A stretch of DNA of 64,000 nucleotides, from the NCBI GenBank assembly GCA_020796225.1, contig CM036758.1, forward strand, positions 72,508,866 to 72,572,865, read 5' to 3'. Each line of letters starts with the position of its first letter. Position 1 is the first letter of the stretch. Origin of the DNA: Arion vulgaris. Its lineage: Eukaryota; Mollusca; Gastropoda; Stylommatophora; Arionidae. A program made the position numbers and the translations under genes. Positions 18,568 through 29,851 of this stretch are shown here, piece by piece. The notes under the pieces were generated by a model. It searched no databases. It saw nothing but the letters and a program-made list of their open reading frames with translations, and was not told the origin of the DNA.

Positions 18568-18890
18568 TCACACTGAGTCACTCTCAGTCTCATCATTCTG
18601 ATTCTTAGTCCAAGTCTTAGTCTTATTATTCCACTCTGGAATCTTAAACATCACGTAAAGAACTTCGCGGACTGTAGTTTGTGGATCAACCACGTTGTCG
18701 TCGCCCAAAGATAAACCGCTATCTATTGCACCTGGAACAAGAAATTCATTTGAATTGTCAGTGTTGAATGTTGTTACAACAGTTGAGTTGCCAACTGAGT
18801 CAGTTGGTAGACACAACTGCCTGGACACAGCTATGATAGCTGCTATCTCAGTATCTAGTATAAGTATCCAATTAATTTGTTTGGCAGCAA
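18568..18890 (-). CDS. unassigned open stretch
   Basis: The minus strand is open for more than 100 codons and ends at a TGA near 18568. Residues include SRQLCLPTDSVGNSTVV, PGAIDSGLSLGDDNVV and VREVLYVMFKIPEW, with an acidic end (NDETESDSV). I do not recognise the family. No start codon context or splice site stands out. It may be a repeat or an exon of an unknown gene. Confidence 0.25.
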
Positions 18891-19037
18891 AAACTAAACT
18901 GCTTTATTTTTTAATTTTTCTTTCACACCGCTCACAAATGCACGCTCACACTCTCAGATTTGCTATAAAACAGAAGCACAACATAATTACCCAAGGATAT
19001 CTAAATATCACATAGACTGGTTTATACATATTTAATC

Positions 19038-19281
19038 GCCGAGTGGTTACCAGGGCCCAAATTTGGGGTGTAAAGAATAGAACCACTTACCTGCCACGCA
19101 TGTCGTAAGAGGCGAGTAAGAAGGTTTGGCTGAAATCAGATGTACATGTCCTAAATGTGTAGAAGTCTATGCATTTAGGGGCCTACCAAACCAATGTGCA
19201 GCATATACACGTTCTTGGCAAAGATCAGACATATCACAAAGAGTGATTAAAATTGGTCATAAAGAACAACGCGAAGAAGAA
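19038..19281 (+). mobile_element. SINE-A copy with target-site duplication
   Basis: It is flanked by atttaatc at 19030-19037 and 19282-19289. It lies just upstream of the first coding exon of the zinc-finger gene. Confidence 0.85.
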
Positions 19282-19399
19282 ATTTAATCTTGAGCAAGCA
19301 GAAAAAGAAGAAGAGTTCTATGTATCTGTTTATGTAGTTAGGAGCTATTCATTAAATTTGTGTTTATATATGTTATTTCAAGTTTCCTGAGAATCATAT

Positions 19400-19703
19400 A
19401 TGGATCAGTTCCCTATGTCTGAGCATGGAATGCCAGGACCACACACTGGTTCTGGAACCAACCCAAGTCCAGACCTCCTACAGGATGAACATCTTCAGCA
19501 ACTACATCAGTCAATTCAGCAGCAGCAACAGCAGTTGCATCAACAGTTGACTTCAGGTAGCAGCAGCATTAGTGATCTTATTGGAATGCTGCCCCAGACT
19601 GCTGCACTCAACAACTCTGTTTCGAAATCATCATCAATGTCGGAGACCTCACTTAGTCACGGTGTGCTTCCTGGCATGTCATCACATCATCCAAGTCTGT
19701 CAG
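19400..19703 (+). CDS. zinc-finger gene, first coding exon
   Basis: Starts MDQFPMSEHGMPGPHTG and contains a Gln-rich run, then SSISDLIGMLPQ. The donor is cag|gtacca, leaving phase 1. Confidence 0.8.
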
Positions 19704-22700
19704 GTACCATTACTGCTGTGTAATTGTTGCTATTGTTTCATTTTCTTTTAGTCATTTCTTTGAAATTTGTTTTCTCAATCGTATCATTCTGTGCTGTATA
19801 CACCAGTTCTTTCCGCATCTTTATCAAACTTTCTTTTTTCTGTTTAATGATCAGTAGTGCATGTTTAAAAAAAATTGTTACTTTTTTTTTCATATCCCTA
19901 GACCCCTACTTCAGTAGCCTCTTACAAAATGCTTTGTAGATCGCAGTGTTACTAACCTTGCTCCCTTGTGAGCCCCGCAACACACAGACGATTTATGGTA
20001 TATTAGATTAGAGGAGCATCTGGTCGAATGGATTACAGCGCAGGCTTCATTCTGGGAGACCCGGGTTCAATCCCTGATAGGTCAAGAAGTTTTTTATGTT
20101 GGGGGCATAAAGAAAAATGTATAACCTAAACAGTTTTGCAAGGACTGCTCTAGCCTATTAAATTTCTCAGGCTCATGTCCCCCATGTCCTACACCATCCT
20201 AAAAAGAGGTAATGCACAGGCAGTAAAGACAGACAGATTAACTTTCTCTTTCTTCAGAAAATATATTTTACTCATCTCACTTTTTGTTCACGATGTATGA
20301 TTGTATATTATATTTTCTTTTCACATAATTTTTCAGGATATAGATCTGACACTCATAACCATTTATCATTGCCATCCTCTCCTATCTACTCACGACATAC
20401 AGAGTCAACAGTTGGGCCTTCCCTTTCATCACATACTCATCAAAATTCTTCACAGGTAATTTTCTAGTTATGTTTATATTTTCAGCATGTTTAGGCTCAG
20501 ATCACTTACAAATTACAAAGAGGGGTTTAACAGGTGGTAGATTTGGAGCGTTTGAGGAAGAAGAAATGATCCTTGATAAGGTCAAGGAGTTTACAAATAT
20601 ACATATACTCGTAAACTCATATACAAAAATGGGGTCTGTTATTTTGTACTTTTTTCTCAAGAAGCCAAGATGTTTGTCATGAGCAGGGACAGATCAAATG
20701 GGAAAACAAAACACACGGATAGCTCTACTCTGATTACTTTCAAATTTGTATTATCCATTAATATATGTATTTCAAATAATGTTGGGGGAGTCTCCATGGC
20801 GTAGAGGTTAGGTGCTCATCTCTCGTGCCAAAGGTACCAGGTTCGCTTCCTCGTGGATCCATCTGGATATTTTTCCACAGATCCCTGATATCAGTGTAGG
20901 TGAGATTTTGAGTTCCTAGTCCTATTGGAGACGTATGATAAAGCGTAGGTACTGTGTTCAATTTGAGCATGTAAAAGAACCCTTGGCAGTTCAAAATTGA
21001 GAAGAGCAGGCAGGAAACCACTGCCTGAACAAAATTCATTGGAAAAGATTAAAAGTAAAATTCCTACAAAATTGTCTTCACCATCTTCAAAATTACATCA
21101 GGGACCCTTGCCGGTGCTACAGATTATATGCACTGCAGCTGAGATCTTCTTGTGTAAGAAAGAGATCAGAGCACACATGATTACTCACTGAAGTGCAATG
21201 ATGATGGTCCTTTCAATCAATCAAATAATGTGATGCCATGCTGTCAGCTCCTGCAGCCAAACTGATACCAGATGTTGTGCTTGCACTCTTCTAAATATCA
21301 GAGAGTGGCTAGATCCTTGGACAACTCAGCTACTCCTTAGTTTCACCCAGACATTCATCACTGAGAGGTCTCATATATACCTTGCTGAGCCAGTGACGTC
21401 TGAGATGGCTGGAACACATGCGTTGTATGGGTGATGGCAGAATCCCAAACGACTGACTAATTCTACACTGGAATTGGACGGCATGAAGGCCCATTACTAC
21501 GCTTCATGGACACCTGCAAGCGTGATTTAACAATGAGGCATAGACAGAGAAAGCTGGTAACATTTAACCAAAGGCAGGCAGATATGACTATCGACAGTGA
21601 GGGATGGCGTTGAGAGGAGAAAAGCCATCGCTTATCAAGGCAAAAGAGAGAGCAGAGGACAGAGAATCACCTTCTACATAGGCTCCAGACTCTGAATTTA
21701 CTTACAGTAACTGGCAAAGAGGACAAATTTGCGTAATGCATAAGCGCTTTGTTTATGTGTGCCGAAAGTCAATGAAAAATACAGGCCTAACACTGTATTG
21801 ACCTATATACCACAAGGTATGAAAGAGTTCCTTTACTTACTTATAAGCGCTTGCCTGTTGACTCGATTAAATTGGGTTGTAGGTTCAATCCCACACTCAA
21901 TGTTCCACACATGAGGACAGGAATTGGCCCTCCTAACTCCTGCACTCTATAACCTAGAAATGTTAAGTGAAGTGACTTCATACCCTAAGGTCTGAAAAGT
22001 CTACAGGACATTTTATTTTTTTTAAATGTTTATAGCTGGCAAAGACTCACTTCAAATTATTTTTCTATAGCCACACGACACACAATGTGATTAAGCAGAG
22101 AGCAAAATACATGATGCCAGCCTATTGTCTCCCAAGACAATGAGGCATATGAGATCTGAAGTTATTAAACATATTTTTGGTGGTTATGTTCTTGACCTCT
22201 CTTTCTATTATTCTTTATCGCTATGTTTCAAATAATATAAACATTTTCTTACTCATATGAATGTTAATGTAACTGTTTATTGACTATCATTTCAGTCTCA
22301 CGACTCAAGGCATAGTGACTCAGGGATTTCTTCCATTGCCTACACCAGACAAGGAGATAGCTATGTTTGTTCCTTATGTGGGAAGGTAAGTAATCTGTCA
22401 TGTGGATTGTTGTTTCTGATCATTTAATGATTAGAAATTTACACCTTAGCACAGAATATACATTATGCCATCAGATACAACAAAACATGCTCTCCCTTAT
22501 TAATTACCTCCATTGGGGTTAAAGGCACATAGGAACAATGTCTCGCCAGGGTTAGTGAGCTGACACTAACCATGATCCTACCCCACCTCCACGTGGTGAC
22601 CCTGGAAACAGACAAAGGCTCCTGTATGGCTAAGCGGGTAGGGATCGAGGGAGAGCTACTCTGACATAAGTAGTGATGCAGACGCAGTTATGTTGGATGA

Positions 22701-25700
22701 GATCCGCTTGCAACGCAGATACGCAAAATCCCAGAGTGACAATTAATTCACATCTCTCCCGGCCGATGGGAAAAGCTGAACAAATAAACATAAAGGGATG
22801 AGGGGTGCATCCAGAGAAGAGGCGTGGGCCCATATGGGGCGAAACTCAAAGCCTTGAGGTGGGGGCCCGAATTGAGTTGTATGTCCTGACAGTCTCGAGG
22901 CATAGTTAATGTGAGCACGGTGAGAAATCTAATAAACACGGTAAGCAGGCACCAAAGTAGAGCAAACACGCAAATGGGCGATACACAGGGAAACCCACCT
23001 GTGAGGACAGACATGTACGGTGCTGATGATGGAGCTATGAAAAGGCGTGGCAAACGTGGGGTGAGCGGACAACCCAAATGTGCAGAAAAACTGGAAAGCC
23101 CAGCAGAGGCTTGAATCCAGTGCAAACGTCCCTACCTAATGGTGATACACTGTGCACAGTGAGATAGAAATGGGTAAGGTGTTGCCCAGTAGAACAATGT
23201 GAGCACAAGTGACGAAGAGAAAAGGGACGGGCCCAGTCTGTAGACAAGGGCACAAGCAGAAATGGGCAAACGTGCACCCAAAAGAAAAGCGTGGGGGAAA
23301 AAACGGTGGAGTGCCTTGAAGATGGGGTCTCCATCCAGAGAACAATAGCCCTGTTTCCCGTCGCATAGAACTACTACTGCCTTGTAGTTTGATTGGGGAC
23401 AATCAAAGGCTAGCGGAGCAAACCGTACACAAAACTGGACGGCAGGCTAACCAAGTAGCCCACAAAAAGACTGGTAACCTGGACAGATGACGCTCAACAA
23501 CCCAGGAGGAAAGGTTGTCTAAGGGTTGCTACCCTAAAAAAAAGTAGCAACCTGCTGCCTTGCAGGTCGGCTGGGGACAGTCAAAGGCTGACGGAGAGCG
23601 ACCCCAGTAAACGCTGGCTAAAACCAGACACATCGCCAAAGGATAAGCACCAGAGCTTCAAATGGCGCTGAAGATGTGACGAAACCACACCAATGCTAAG
23701 GCACCATGAATCAGATTTCCACATAAATGAGATTTATGGGGAAATCTGGTACACCAGTCTAAGCGGTGATCATGAGAGAGAGAATTACCTCCATTGAGTC
23801 ACACAAAGATGCTTTAGCAGTAGTGGTGTTGACCAAAAAAAAATGTAAAGTCAAATACTAAGTTAATAAAATTGGCATTAATATTTTTTGTATACATATT
23901 ATTGTTATCTGATTACCAGGTAGTGGTATCCAAGGCAGCCATAACAAGACATATCCAACTAACACATGAGAAGAAGAAGCCATTTGAGTGTAATATTTGT
24001 CACAGACGATTTGGCTACAAAAATATTTTGTTGGAACATCAGGTAGGGTGTGCAGATGTTGTTTTATTTATTTAATTGGTTATTGGTTGTTGAACTTACG
24101 TTGTAGCACTCTGGGCAGATCCATAGGTGTTCAGTCTCTACCAACAGATATCAAAGGGTATGCATACTGATGGTTCCTGTGGTTCACTGGTTGAACATAC
24201 TCCTCTCTGCCCCAAAGGCATCCAGTTCTACTTGTACAACCTGTAATTCCAAATTCTTTAATTTGCTGGATGGATTCAACATCAAGTTTAGTATACTAAT
24301 CCAACAGGAGGTTGCCAAGAGACTGAAGAACATCATATTTATCTATCCTAAACCCTGACGATCAATGGTATTGATGTAAACCTGTCCGCTCTCTTCATTG
24401 CCGCAAACACCTGTATGCTCAAAAACAATAGATTCATTGAGCCTCTGGAGATTGGAAACCTTATTTGATGACATCCACTCATACTGCAACCTGCCATCCT
24501 GGATCTTCCAAAGCATCGGCTGAGTGTCGGATACAACAATGCTTCAATGGTCGTTGTTCCAGAGATCAACTGGAGGGCAGCAGTAATGGCCTCATGAGTA
24601 TTGACTGATATGCCTAAAGCTGATTTCTCCTGCTTCATAAATTTCATCAGTGATTTCAACCCTGCCATTGGATTTACCCCTCACATCTCCACTTCTTGTG
24701 TCAACTTTCAGGACTTCACTATCACCATACACCAATCCAACATCAGTATATTAAGCCTACTGATGCGCATAGTTTTCTCCTCTATACCTCTTCCCATCCC
24801 CAGGCTTGTCATGACTCTGCCATTCTCCCAACTCCTACGCCTTTGTCGCCTGTGTAGAAAGGACAATGATTTACTTGATAGGGCTTGCGATACCAGTTCA
24901 ATGAAGATCATCAAGTCTTCAAACTTCGCATCAGTCACAAAAAGACTTAGGTACTAATTACTTGAGAAGCTAAAAATAGGAACAGCTGAAGTGTACGATA
25001 ATAGCATAAACAAAAATATAAGTAACAGAAAAATATGTTGACATCACTGATATCATTTGAGAACAAGTTCCTTGGAGACACTAACGTCATCAGCCGGACC
25101 ACTATCTTTAAGTGGATATCAAATTTATATCTGAGATTGTGTGCAGAAGATAGACATATTGTTTGTGTGTAAATTATACAACATACTCCTTTAACCATTT
25201 TGATATTTCAGAACATCCACTTTGGCATAAAACCTTATGCCTGTACACTGTGTGACAAGCGCTTTGCAGCTCGTTCTAACCTGTTTCAGCATCGACTTCT
25301 TCACATGAAGCCATTCTGTTGCTATATTTGTAACAAACGATTTGACAGGGATGAGCAACTACAAAGACATCTCAAACTTCACCCAACAGCAAATATTTTA
25401 TCATGCAGGTTAGAGGTTAGCTTACTTGACTTAATAAATATCTCATAAAATTCCTACAAATATATTTACCATCTTCTAAATGTCATCGGGAATCGCAGGT
25501 GCTACAAGTTCATGCAATGCGCTGAGATCTTCCTGTGTAAGAAAGGATTGGGCACATGTGGTTGTTCACCGAAGTGCAATGATAATGGTCGTATCAATCA
25601 ATTAAATATCTTATTATTTTTGTGACTGAATAATTAGAAGCTCTTTTAACATTGTTAGAGAGCTGTGATAGTTAAGGGGTTAGTGCACATGACTTGTAGA

Positions 25701-28700
25701 GGTGTGGTCCCAGGAGCAGATTCCAGAGTGGGATTTTGTTTGACTGTAATGGTTTTCAGGTCCGCCCATCCTTAACTTGGGTACTCAAGAAAAAAATTGG
25801 GAGAAAAAGTGACCATTGTGATGTTGACCACATCACCCACCGTGTGTCATTGGTCAAGGAAAAATATGGACCTAACACATTAGTCCACAATACACATCTT
25901 GGTATAAAAACATGTTCTTTACTTGTTTCATGGGGTTACCGATAGAAAAATTGATAGCACGCTCCACTAGTGACTACACGCTGTGGAAATTTCGGGGGTT
26001 CGAGGCTTGCATTAAAAATTATTGTTGAGCACACTGTATGAGGATGGAGAACAGGAAACCCTAAAATTTTACTTGGGGATCTAAATTACAAGTTTCAGAG
26101 TAATACTCGCCTGAAATGCGAGGGATACTGGTGATAGGAAAAGCAAACCTTCATGCAAAAACTAATCAAAAGTGCCATGACCATACCTGAGTTCATAGTG
26201 AGCGAACGGGGAACATTTTCTGAGTATCATTAACCCTTAAAAGTTCATATATTTTTAGGATACAAATTTTTTTTTTACCTGCTCTATTACTAGCAGCCAT
26301 ATAAATTCCTTTGCATTGAAAATAGGCATGTTATATATGGTTGGAAAGCTAATTAAATGGACTATCAAGCTATGTAGTTTCATCTATTCATTTTTCTATT
26401 TCTGGTGTATTCAAGAGTGTTTGGGGTGGCAAGTTTTTTTATTACCTTCCGCAGTTGTTGTCTTGTTTCTGGAAGGTGATATCTGTCTTTGATTTTACTG
26501 ACATAGTAGAGGATTGACATTTGTTTAATTATGTGCCTCTGTTGCCTGTTTTCCTAAAAAGTCTATTGGGGTGATCTCGCTTGATTCTTTTAGAAATTAC
26601 CCCATTATAAGGGCACATTAATGTTTTGTCTTGTCTTATCCACATGTGAAGTGTTGTGGGGAGTCTCAGTTTCTATCCTGTGCCAGGTGTGTTGCATCTG
26701 TTGTTGTTAGTCTTTGATGTCACAAGCTATCTGTGATATTATATATCCATCGGGTTCTTGGTCTCCCTCTTGCTCTGCTTTCAGGTTGTTGGTTGTAATA
26801 GGCAGGAGATGGTCAATTAAGGTTGTGGTCGCATGCTCCTGAGTGAAGAAATTTAAATTATTTTGAATGTCAGATATTTTGTGATTGGTTCTTGTGTTTG
26901 ATTGACAATCCTTCAATCTCTTGTCATCACCAGTCAGTGCCCCTTTACTGCCACCAATGTTGAGGCTTTGAACCATCATCTTCAAGAAAGTCACAAACTG
27001 CTCACTTATGACACACGTCGGCATTCCTCAAGTTTTGACAGCGACAGTGGAGATCCACCCTCACAGGTGAGATCCTATGGTTGTATTTTGTGTTAATTAT
27101 TTGTTGTTATAATATTATATTGCTATTATGTTGTCAGTAATGTTTAAATTTGGAAGTATGAAAACTTATCCTGCTATTTTTATTTTTGTCTTCAGGCTGT
27201 CATGTCTTTGCCTAGCCCCACATTGACCTCACCAGATAAGTCTCCAGGACATCAGATATCTCTTGCAATGGACTCGGATACTATGCGTAGAATTGACTCA
27301 ATTTGTTCTCAGTTGGCAACACGCGGTCAAGGCCATCTTGGGAATGATGGAACCCAAATTAAGCAAGAACCGTTGTCACCAGGTAGTATAAGATTCCGCC
27401 ATCATTTTCCACCAGCTTCCCCATCCTCACGAGATCATCCTTTCAACCATGGCTCTCCAACATCAACGATGAGCAATTCTTTTGGAATCAGTGCACCGTC
27501 ACGTGGATCAAGCCAGCGTCTTCCACCATTTTCAACCACCCTTGGACAATCATACTCAAATGCTTCTGAACCAGAACAAGGAAGTCCACTCTCAATGATA
27601 GCAGGTCATAAGGACTCATCCCCCATTTCTTGCACTGATTCTCATGGAAGCAAATTCCACATGGGTATGAACAATGCTCGATTTCAGCTTCCTTCTCGCA
27701 GGTCTAACTCTATTGGTTCGATGAGTCCTATGGGTTGCCTACTGCAAGGAGGCACAACCTCAGAACATGTTCGATCAATTGCTGACTCAACCAGTAACTT
27801 GTCAGAATTCTTCTCAACGCTGCAAGGTCTGGTACATAGATCTCAGGAGATTCCAGAACTTCATGTTAAAATATCCAGACCTAAAGTATGTATATTTTAG
27901 TTTTCCTCCTCCATTGGTACATTTTTAGTAATATATGAAATAATTAAGCTTTGTTCAACAGTTCCAAGGCAGTGGAAAAACTTGTGCTTTTGAATATAAG
28001 TGTTATAGAAGAGTGTATATCATGGACAGAGAAGAGAACAGATATATCCAGGAGGAACTCGAAATCAAAGACATCTGGCTGATGCTACAAATAAGAATTA
28101 GAAAATTTAAGTATTTTGGACATATTAAGTAACACAAGGGTTGGAGAAGACCGTCGTAAAAGGAGGCATCCTGGCGAAGAGGAAGATCACTGAGAAGATG
28201 GATTCAGGATGTAACTGGTGGTTTGATATTGACGGCTGGGTGAGGTGGGACATCTGACCTATGAGAGAGATAAATTCTGAAGGACTGTTAGGGTGGCAAA
28301 GTTCTGCTCAGGACAAGCTATTTGATGATGATAACCGCTCATTCCTTGTGAATTCCTCTTCTATTATTGAGAAAGAAGGACTCCTCTACTCTATCAATAA
28401 TGTCACTAAAATAGGACTGCACTTGAGCAGAAAACTTTCATCAATAGTGGAAATTTTTAAAGAAACCATTACTATAAGAACATGTCTGTGCTTTTGCACT
28501 GGCTTCCTACAAGAAGGTCAACTTCAGTTTAGGGTTCTGTGATCTTGTTGATCCTACCATTCTAAAACTTTGCTCACTGGAGACTATTTATTCTTACCCT
28601 GAATACTGAATCCATTCATAGACAAATGATTCTTTTCACAGCTATGATGAATGCAGTGTATAACTTCCTTGTTATTGTACACTGGCAAGTCATCACGCCA

Positions 28701-29459
28701 ATTTTATGCATCTTGTGTATTTTTCTGCTTCAACTAGGTTGCAGAGATGTTGACTATAGTTAAAAAATATTTCATTCATCACCAGCAAATGCAAAAAAAA
28801 AAACAGCATGCTCAAAAAACCCTAGTCAAAGCCTGAACTTCCTGTCTGCTCTTCTTTTGCGACTGTGCTTTGCTCATTGTCATGTTGGGCTCTGGTAACA
28901 CAAAGTAGGCAGGAAAATGCAGTTGATCATCTGTTGTTCAGCTGTCAGTGAGATGTTTTGGTGCCTTAACAATGGTGCTAGCCGATAGTTTACAGCATTT
29001 GTTTTTTTTTGCACTCTAGCCTCTATCTCTCTGTCTAGTCTTCCATATTCTGTGAATTTGCTTCCTAAGTATTTGAATTCTTGCACTTGAATCTTTGTAT
29101 TCTTCTTTGACTTGAGTTCAGGGGAAATATAAAAATTAAGCAACTTAAACATTACTCTGAATATTATTCTATAGGTAACTAGGGATTTTGGAACACAGTA
29201 CAACAACACAAGTCTCCAAGGTGAACTACCCTCTCTTGAAGATCTACTTATCTACTATGAATCTCAAGGTCGATTGTATCGTTGCCAACATTGTCGAATC
29301 AGCTTTGAAGAACGAGGCTTGTATTTTCTACACAAGTCACTGCATGGTGAACTGAGTCCCTGGCAGTGCAGCATCTGTCTAAAGATTTGTGCTGACAGGA
29401 ATGATTTCCATTTACATTTTGTCAACCAACAACATCGACCGGAACAGTTTATGCTTTAA
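19400..29459 (+). CDS. Ikaros/Hunchback-type C2H2 zinc-finger protein, 646 aa
   Basis: Eight coding exons join in phase: 19400-19703, 20337-20455, 22296-22385, 23920-24042, 25212-25408, 26934-27066, 27196-27885 and 29175-29459. The N-terminus is Gln/Ser-rich (SIQQQQQQLHQQL). Five fingers follow at C166-H187, C195-H215, C223-H243, C249-H269 and C277-H298. A Ser/Pro-rich linker with an IKQEP sumoylation-type motif comes next. The protein ends with two fingers, C589-H609 (YRCQHC) and C617-H639 (WQCSIC), the latter with H-x5-H spacing. In Ikaros proteins the N-terminal fingers bind DNA and the C-terminal pair mediates dimerisation. That role here is inferred. The ATG is preceded by an in-frame TGA at 19388 and a splice acceptor at 19381-19382, so an untranslated 5' exon is expected upstream. 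The exact orthologue (IKZF, Pegasus or Hunchback) is not settled. Confidence 0.88.
19893..19995 (-). mobile_element. SINE-B, partial
   Basis: Only the head half remains (ccctacttcagtagcctcttac to acacagacg), in intron 1. Confidence 0.6.
20012..20225 (+). mobile_element. SINE-E copy, tRNA-Ser/Leu-like head
   Basis: The head has a box A-like tggtcgaatggattaca and a box B ggttcaatccc. The body ends cctaaaaagaggtaatgc. The missing 3' tRNA half and dispersed copies show it is a SINE, not a tRNA gene. Confidence 0.75.
20337..20455 (+). CDS. zinc-finger gene, coding exon 2
   Basis: Short Ser/His-rich exon (YRSDTHNHLSLPSSPIYS). The acceptor is tttttcag and the donor cacag|gtaatt. Phase 1 in, 0 out. 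Confidence 0.8.
20489..20563 (+). mobile_element. SINE-B 3' end only
   Basis: ttaggctcagatcac to tttgaggaagaag; the 5' two thirds are absent, just after coding exon 2. Confidence 0.65.
20787..21025 (+). mobile_element. SINE family H copy
   Basis: tRNA-like head with ggcgtagaggttaggtg and ccaggttcgcttcc, then a body ending cccttggcagttcaaaattg. Confidence 0.65.
21380..21660 (+). mobile_element. LINE C-terminus, decayed
   Basis: Broken plus-strand reading with RRLRWLEHMRCMGDGRIPND, a standard LINE C-terminal motif (LRWLGHVxRM), then Arg/Lys-rich residues. Confidence 0.6.
21738..22012 (+). repeat. SINE I fragment followed by repeat J
   Basis: 21738-21832 matches SINE-I (gtcaatgaaaaatacaggcc). 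21838-22012 matches the reverse of 46810-46985 (ggttcaatcccacac, gaagtgacttcatacc). Confidence 0.55.
22296..22385 (+). CDS. zinc-finger gene, coding exon 3 (finger 1 start)
   Basis: Encodes SYVCSLCGK, the first two cysteines of finger 1. The donor is aag|gtaagt. Confidence 0.85.
22545..23800 (-). mobile_element. GC-rich LINE 5' region joined to repeat K
   Basis: This intron block is much richer in G and C than its surroundings. On the minus strand, 23125-22748 is open for 125 codons. A hydrophobic stretch (LWCLLTVFIRFLTVLTLT) is followed by DIQLNSGP, resembling the hydrophobic-DVxxNPGP start of many LINE ORF2 proteins. The right part (23560-23790) matches the 3' module of the SINE at 51928-52264. 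A segment near 23375 is repeated near 23560. Confidence 0.45.
23920..24042 (+). CDS. zinc-finger gene, coding exon 4 (fingers 1-2)
   Basis: Supplies the histidines of finger 1 (TRHIQLTH) and FECNICHRRFGYKN of finger 2. The acceptor is ttaccag. Both borders are phase 0 inside fingers. Confidence 0.87.
24090..24960 (-). mobile_element. RNase H LINE fragment
   Basis: Minus-strand frames contain QVFAAMKRADRFTS, a frameshifted copy of the xGxxGNERADR RNase H motif, and upstream RNase H sequence. Same family as 51600-52500. Confidence 0.6.
25212..25408 (+). CDS. zinc-finger gene, coding exon 5 (fingers 2-5)
   Basis: Completes finger 2 (NIH), encodes fingers 3 (YACTLCDKRF) and 4 (CCYICNKRF), and ends on the first cysteine of finger 5. 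The donor is tgcag|gttaga, phase 2. A donor 6 bp further on would break finger 5. Confidence 0.87.
25490..25665 (+). repeat. repeat shared with 21100-21230
   Basis: ggtgctacaagttcatgcaatgc and gaagtgcaatgataatgg match the stretch at 21113-21210, probably a short LINE or SINE end. Confidence 0.45.
25668..25922 (+). mobile_element. SINE family I copy
   Basis: Plus-strand relative of 54403-54662 (gttaaggggttagtgcac, gatgttgaccacatcaccc). Confidence 0.55.
26110..26205 (+). mobile_element. SINE-C, partial
   Basis: tggtgataggaaaagcaaacc to cctgagttcatagtgagcgaac; the tail is missing. Confidence 0.6.
26390..26933 (-). repeat. unrecognised decayed open region before exon 6
   Basis: The minus strand reads in broken frames with NRQQRHIIKQMSIL and QQLRKVIKKLATPN, the look of a dead retroelement. 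I could not name it. It abuts the splice acceptor of coding exon 6. Confidence 0.3.
26934..27066 (+). CDS. zinc-finger gene, coding exon 6 (finger 5)
   Basis: Encodes QCPFTATNVEALNHHLQESH, finishing finger 5, then DSDSGDPPSQ. The acceptor is catcaccag and the donor cag|gtgaga. Confidence 0.85.
27196..27885 (+). CDS. zinc-finger gene, coding exon 7 (linker)
   Basis: A 690-bp Ser/Pro-rich exon: MSLPSPTLTSPDKSPG, MRRIDSICSQL, GTQIKQEPLSPGS. The acceptor is gtcttcag and the donor aaa|gtatgt. Phase 0 at both ends. Confidence 0.87.
28000..28335 (+). mobile_element. LINE 3' end fragment
   Basis: Plus strand includes gaggaagatcactgagaag (RRSLRRW-type) and ends caagctatttgatgatgat, the same 3' end as the piece at 410-710. 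Confidence 0.65.
28880..29174 (-). mobile_element. LINE reverse-transcriptase thumb fragment
   Basis: Minus-strand open frame with QVQEFKYLGSKFTEYGRLD, REIEARVQKKTNAV and ISLTAEQQMINCIFLPTLCY, the standard segment after the palm of a LINE reverse transcriptase. It lies against the last intron's acceptor. Confidence 0.75.
29175..29459 (+). CDS. zinc-finger gene, last exon (two C-terminal fingers)
   Basis: Encodes LEDLLIYYESQGRLYRCQHC to NQQHRPEQFML and the TAA stop. The acceptor is ttctatag. The 3' UTR end was not determined. Confidence 0.88.
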   Translation, partial: VTRDFGTQYNNTSLQGELPSLEDLLIYYESQGRLYRCQHCRISFEERGLYFLHKSLHGELSPWQCSICLKICADRNDFHLHFVNQQHRPEQFML

Positions 29460-29583
29460 GTATTTTTTTCTAGAGCAGAGAGAAACAAGTTTTTGTCAAT
29501 TATTAGACATGCTATGTGGTTTTTCATTAAGTTTGACTCTAAATCTGCATACTTAAGTTGGTTGAACTGTTTTAGTATCTTAG

Positions 29584-29851
29584 CCACCTGTGCGTTGCTG
29601 GGGCTCGCAAGGGGAGCAAAAAAAATAGTAACACTGCAACTTTCAAGGCATGTCGTCAGAGGTGACTGAGGTAAGGGACTAGGGAAGCCACCCTAGTAAA
29701 TAAAAAGCATCGCAGAAATCTGATGTGCTGGCCTTCTTGTCGGTGCATAACTGGCACAATGTACAATCACTCTTAGGCTCAGACCACATACAAATCACAA
29801 AGAGTAGTTTAACAAGTGGTTGATATGGAGCGCTCAAAGAAGTATCATCAA
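29584..29851 (+). mobile_element. SINE-B copy
   Basis: Near full length, cacctgtgcgttgctggggc to ggttgatatggagcg and aaagaag, about 125 bp after the zinc-finger stop codon, so possibly inside its 3' UTR. Confidence 0.8.

Noticed and set aside
20012..20090. tRNA gene
   Set aside because: Box A and B are present, but the stretch does not fold to a full cloverleaf and recurs with a long shared 3' body; it is a SINE-E head.
23533..23575. hairpin gttgctac...gtagcaac as a terminator
   Set aside because: Bacterial-type terminators are not expected in this genome and the hairpin is part of a dispersed repeat.
26707..27024. 105-codon minus-strand frame as a gene
   Set aside because: It overlaps coding exon 6 of the zinc-finger gene on the other strand and contains stops when extended.
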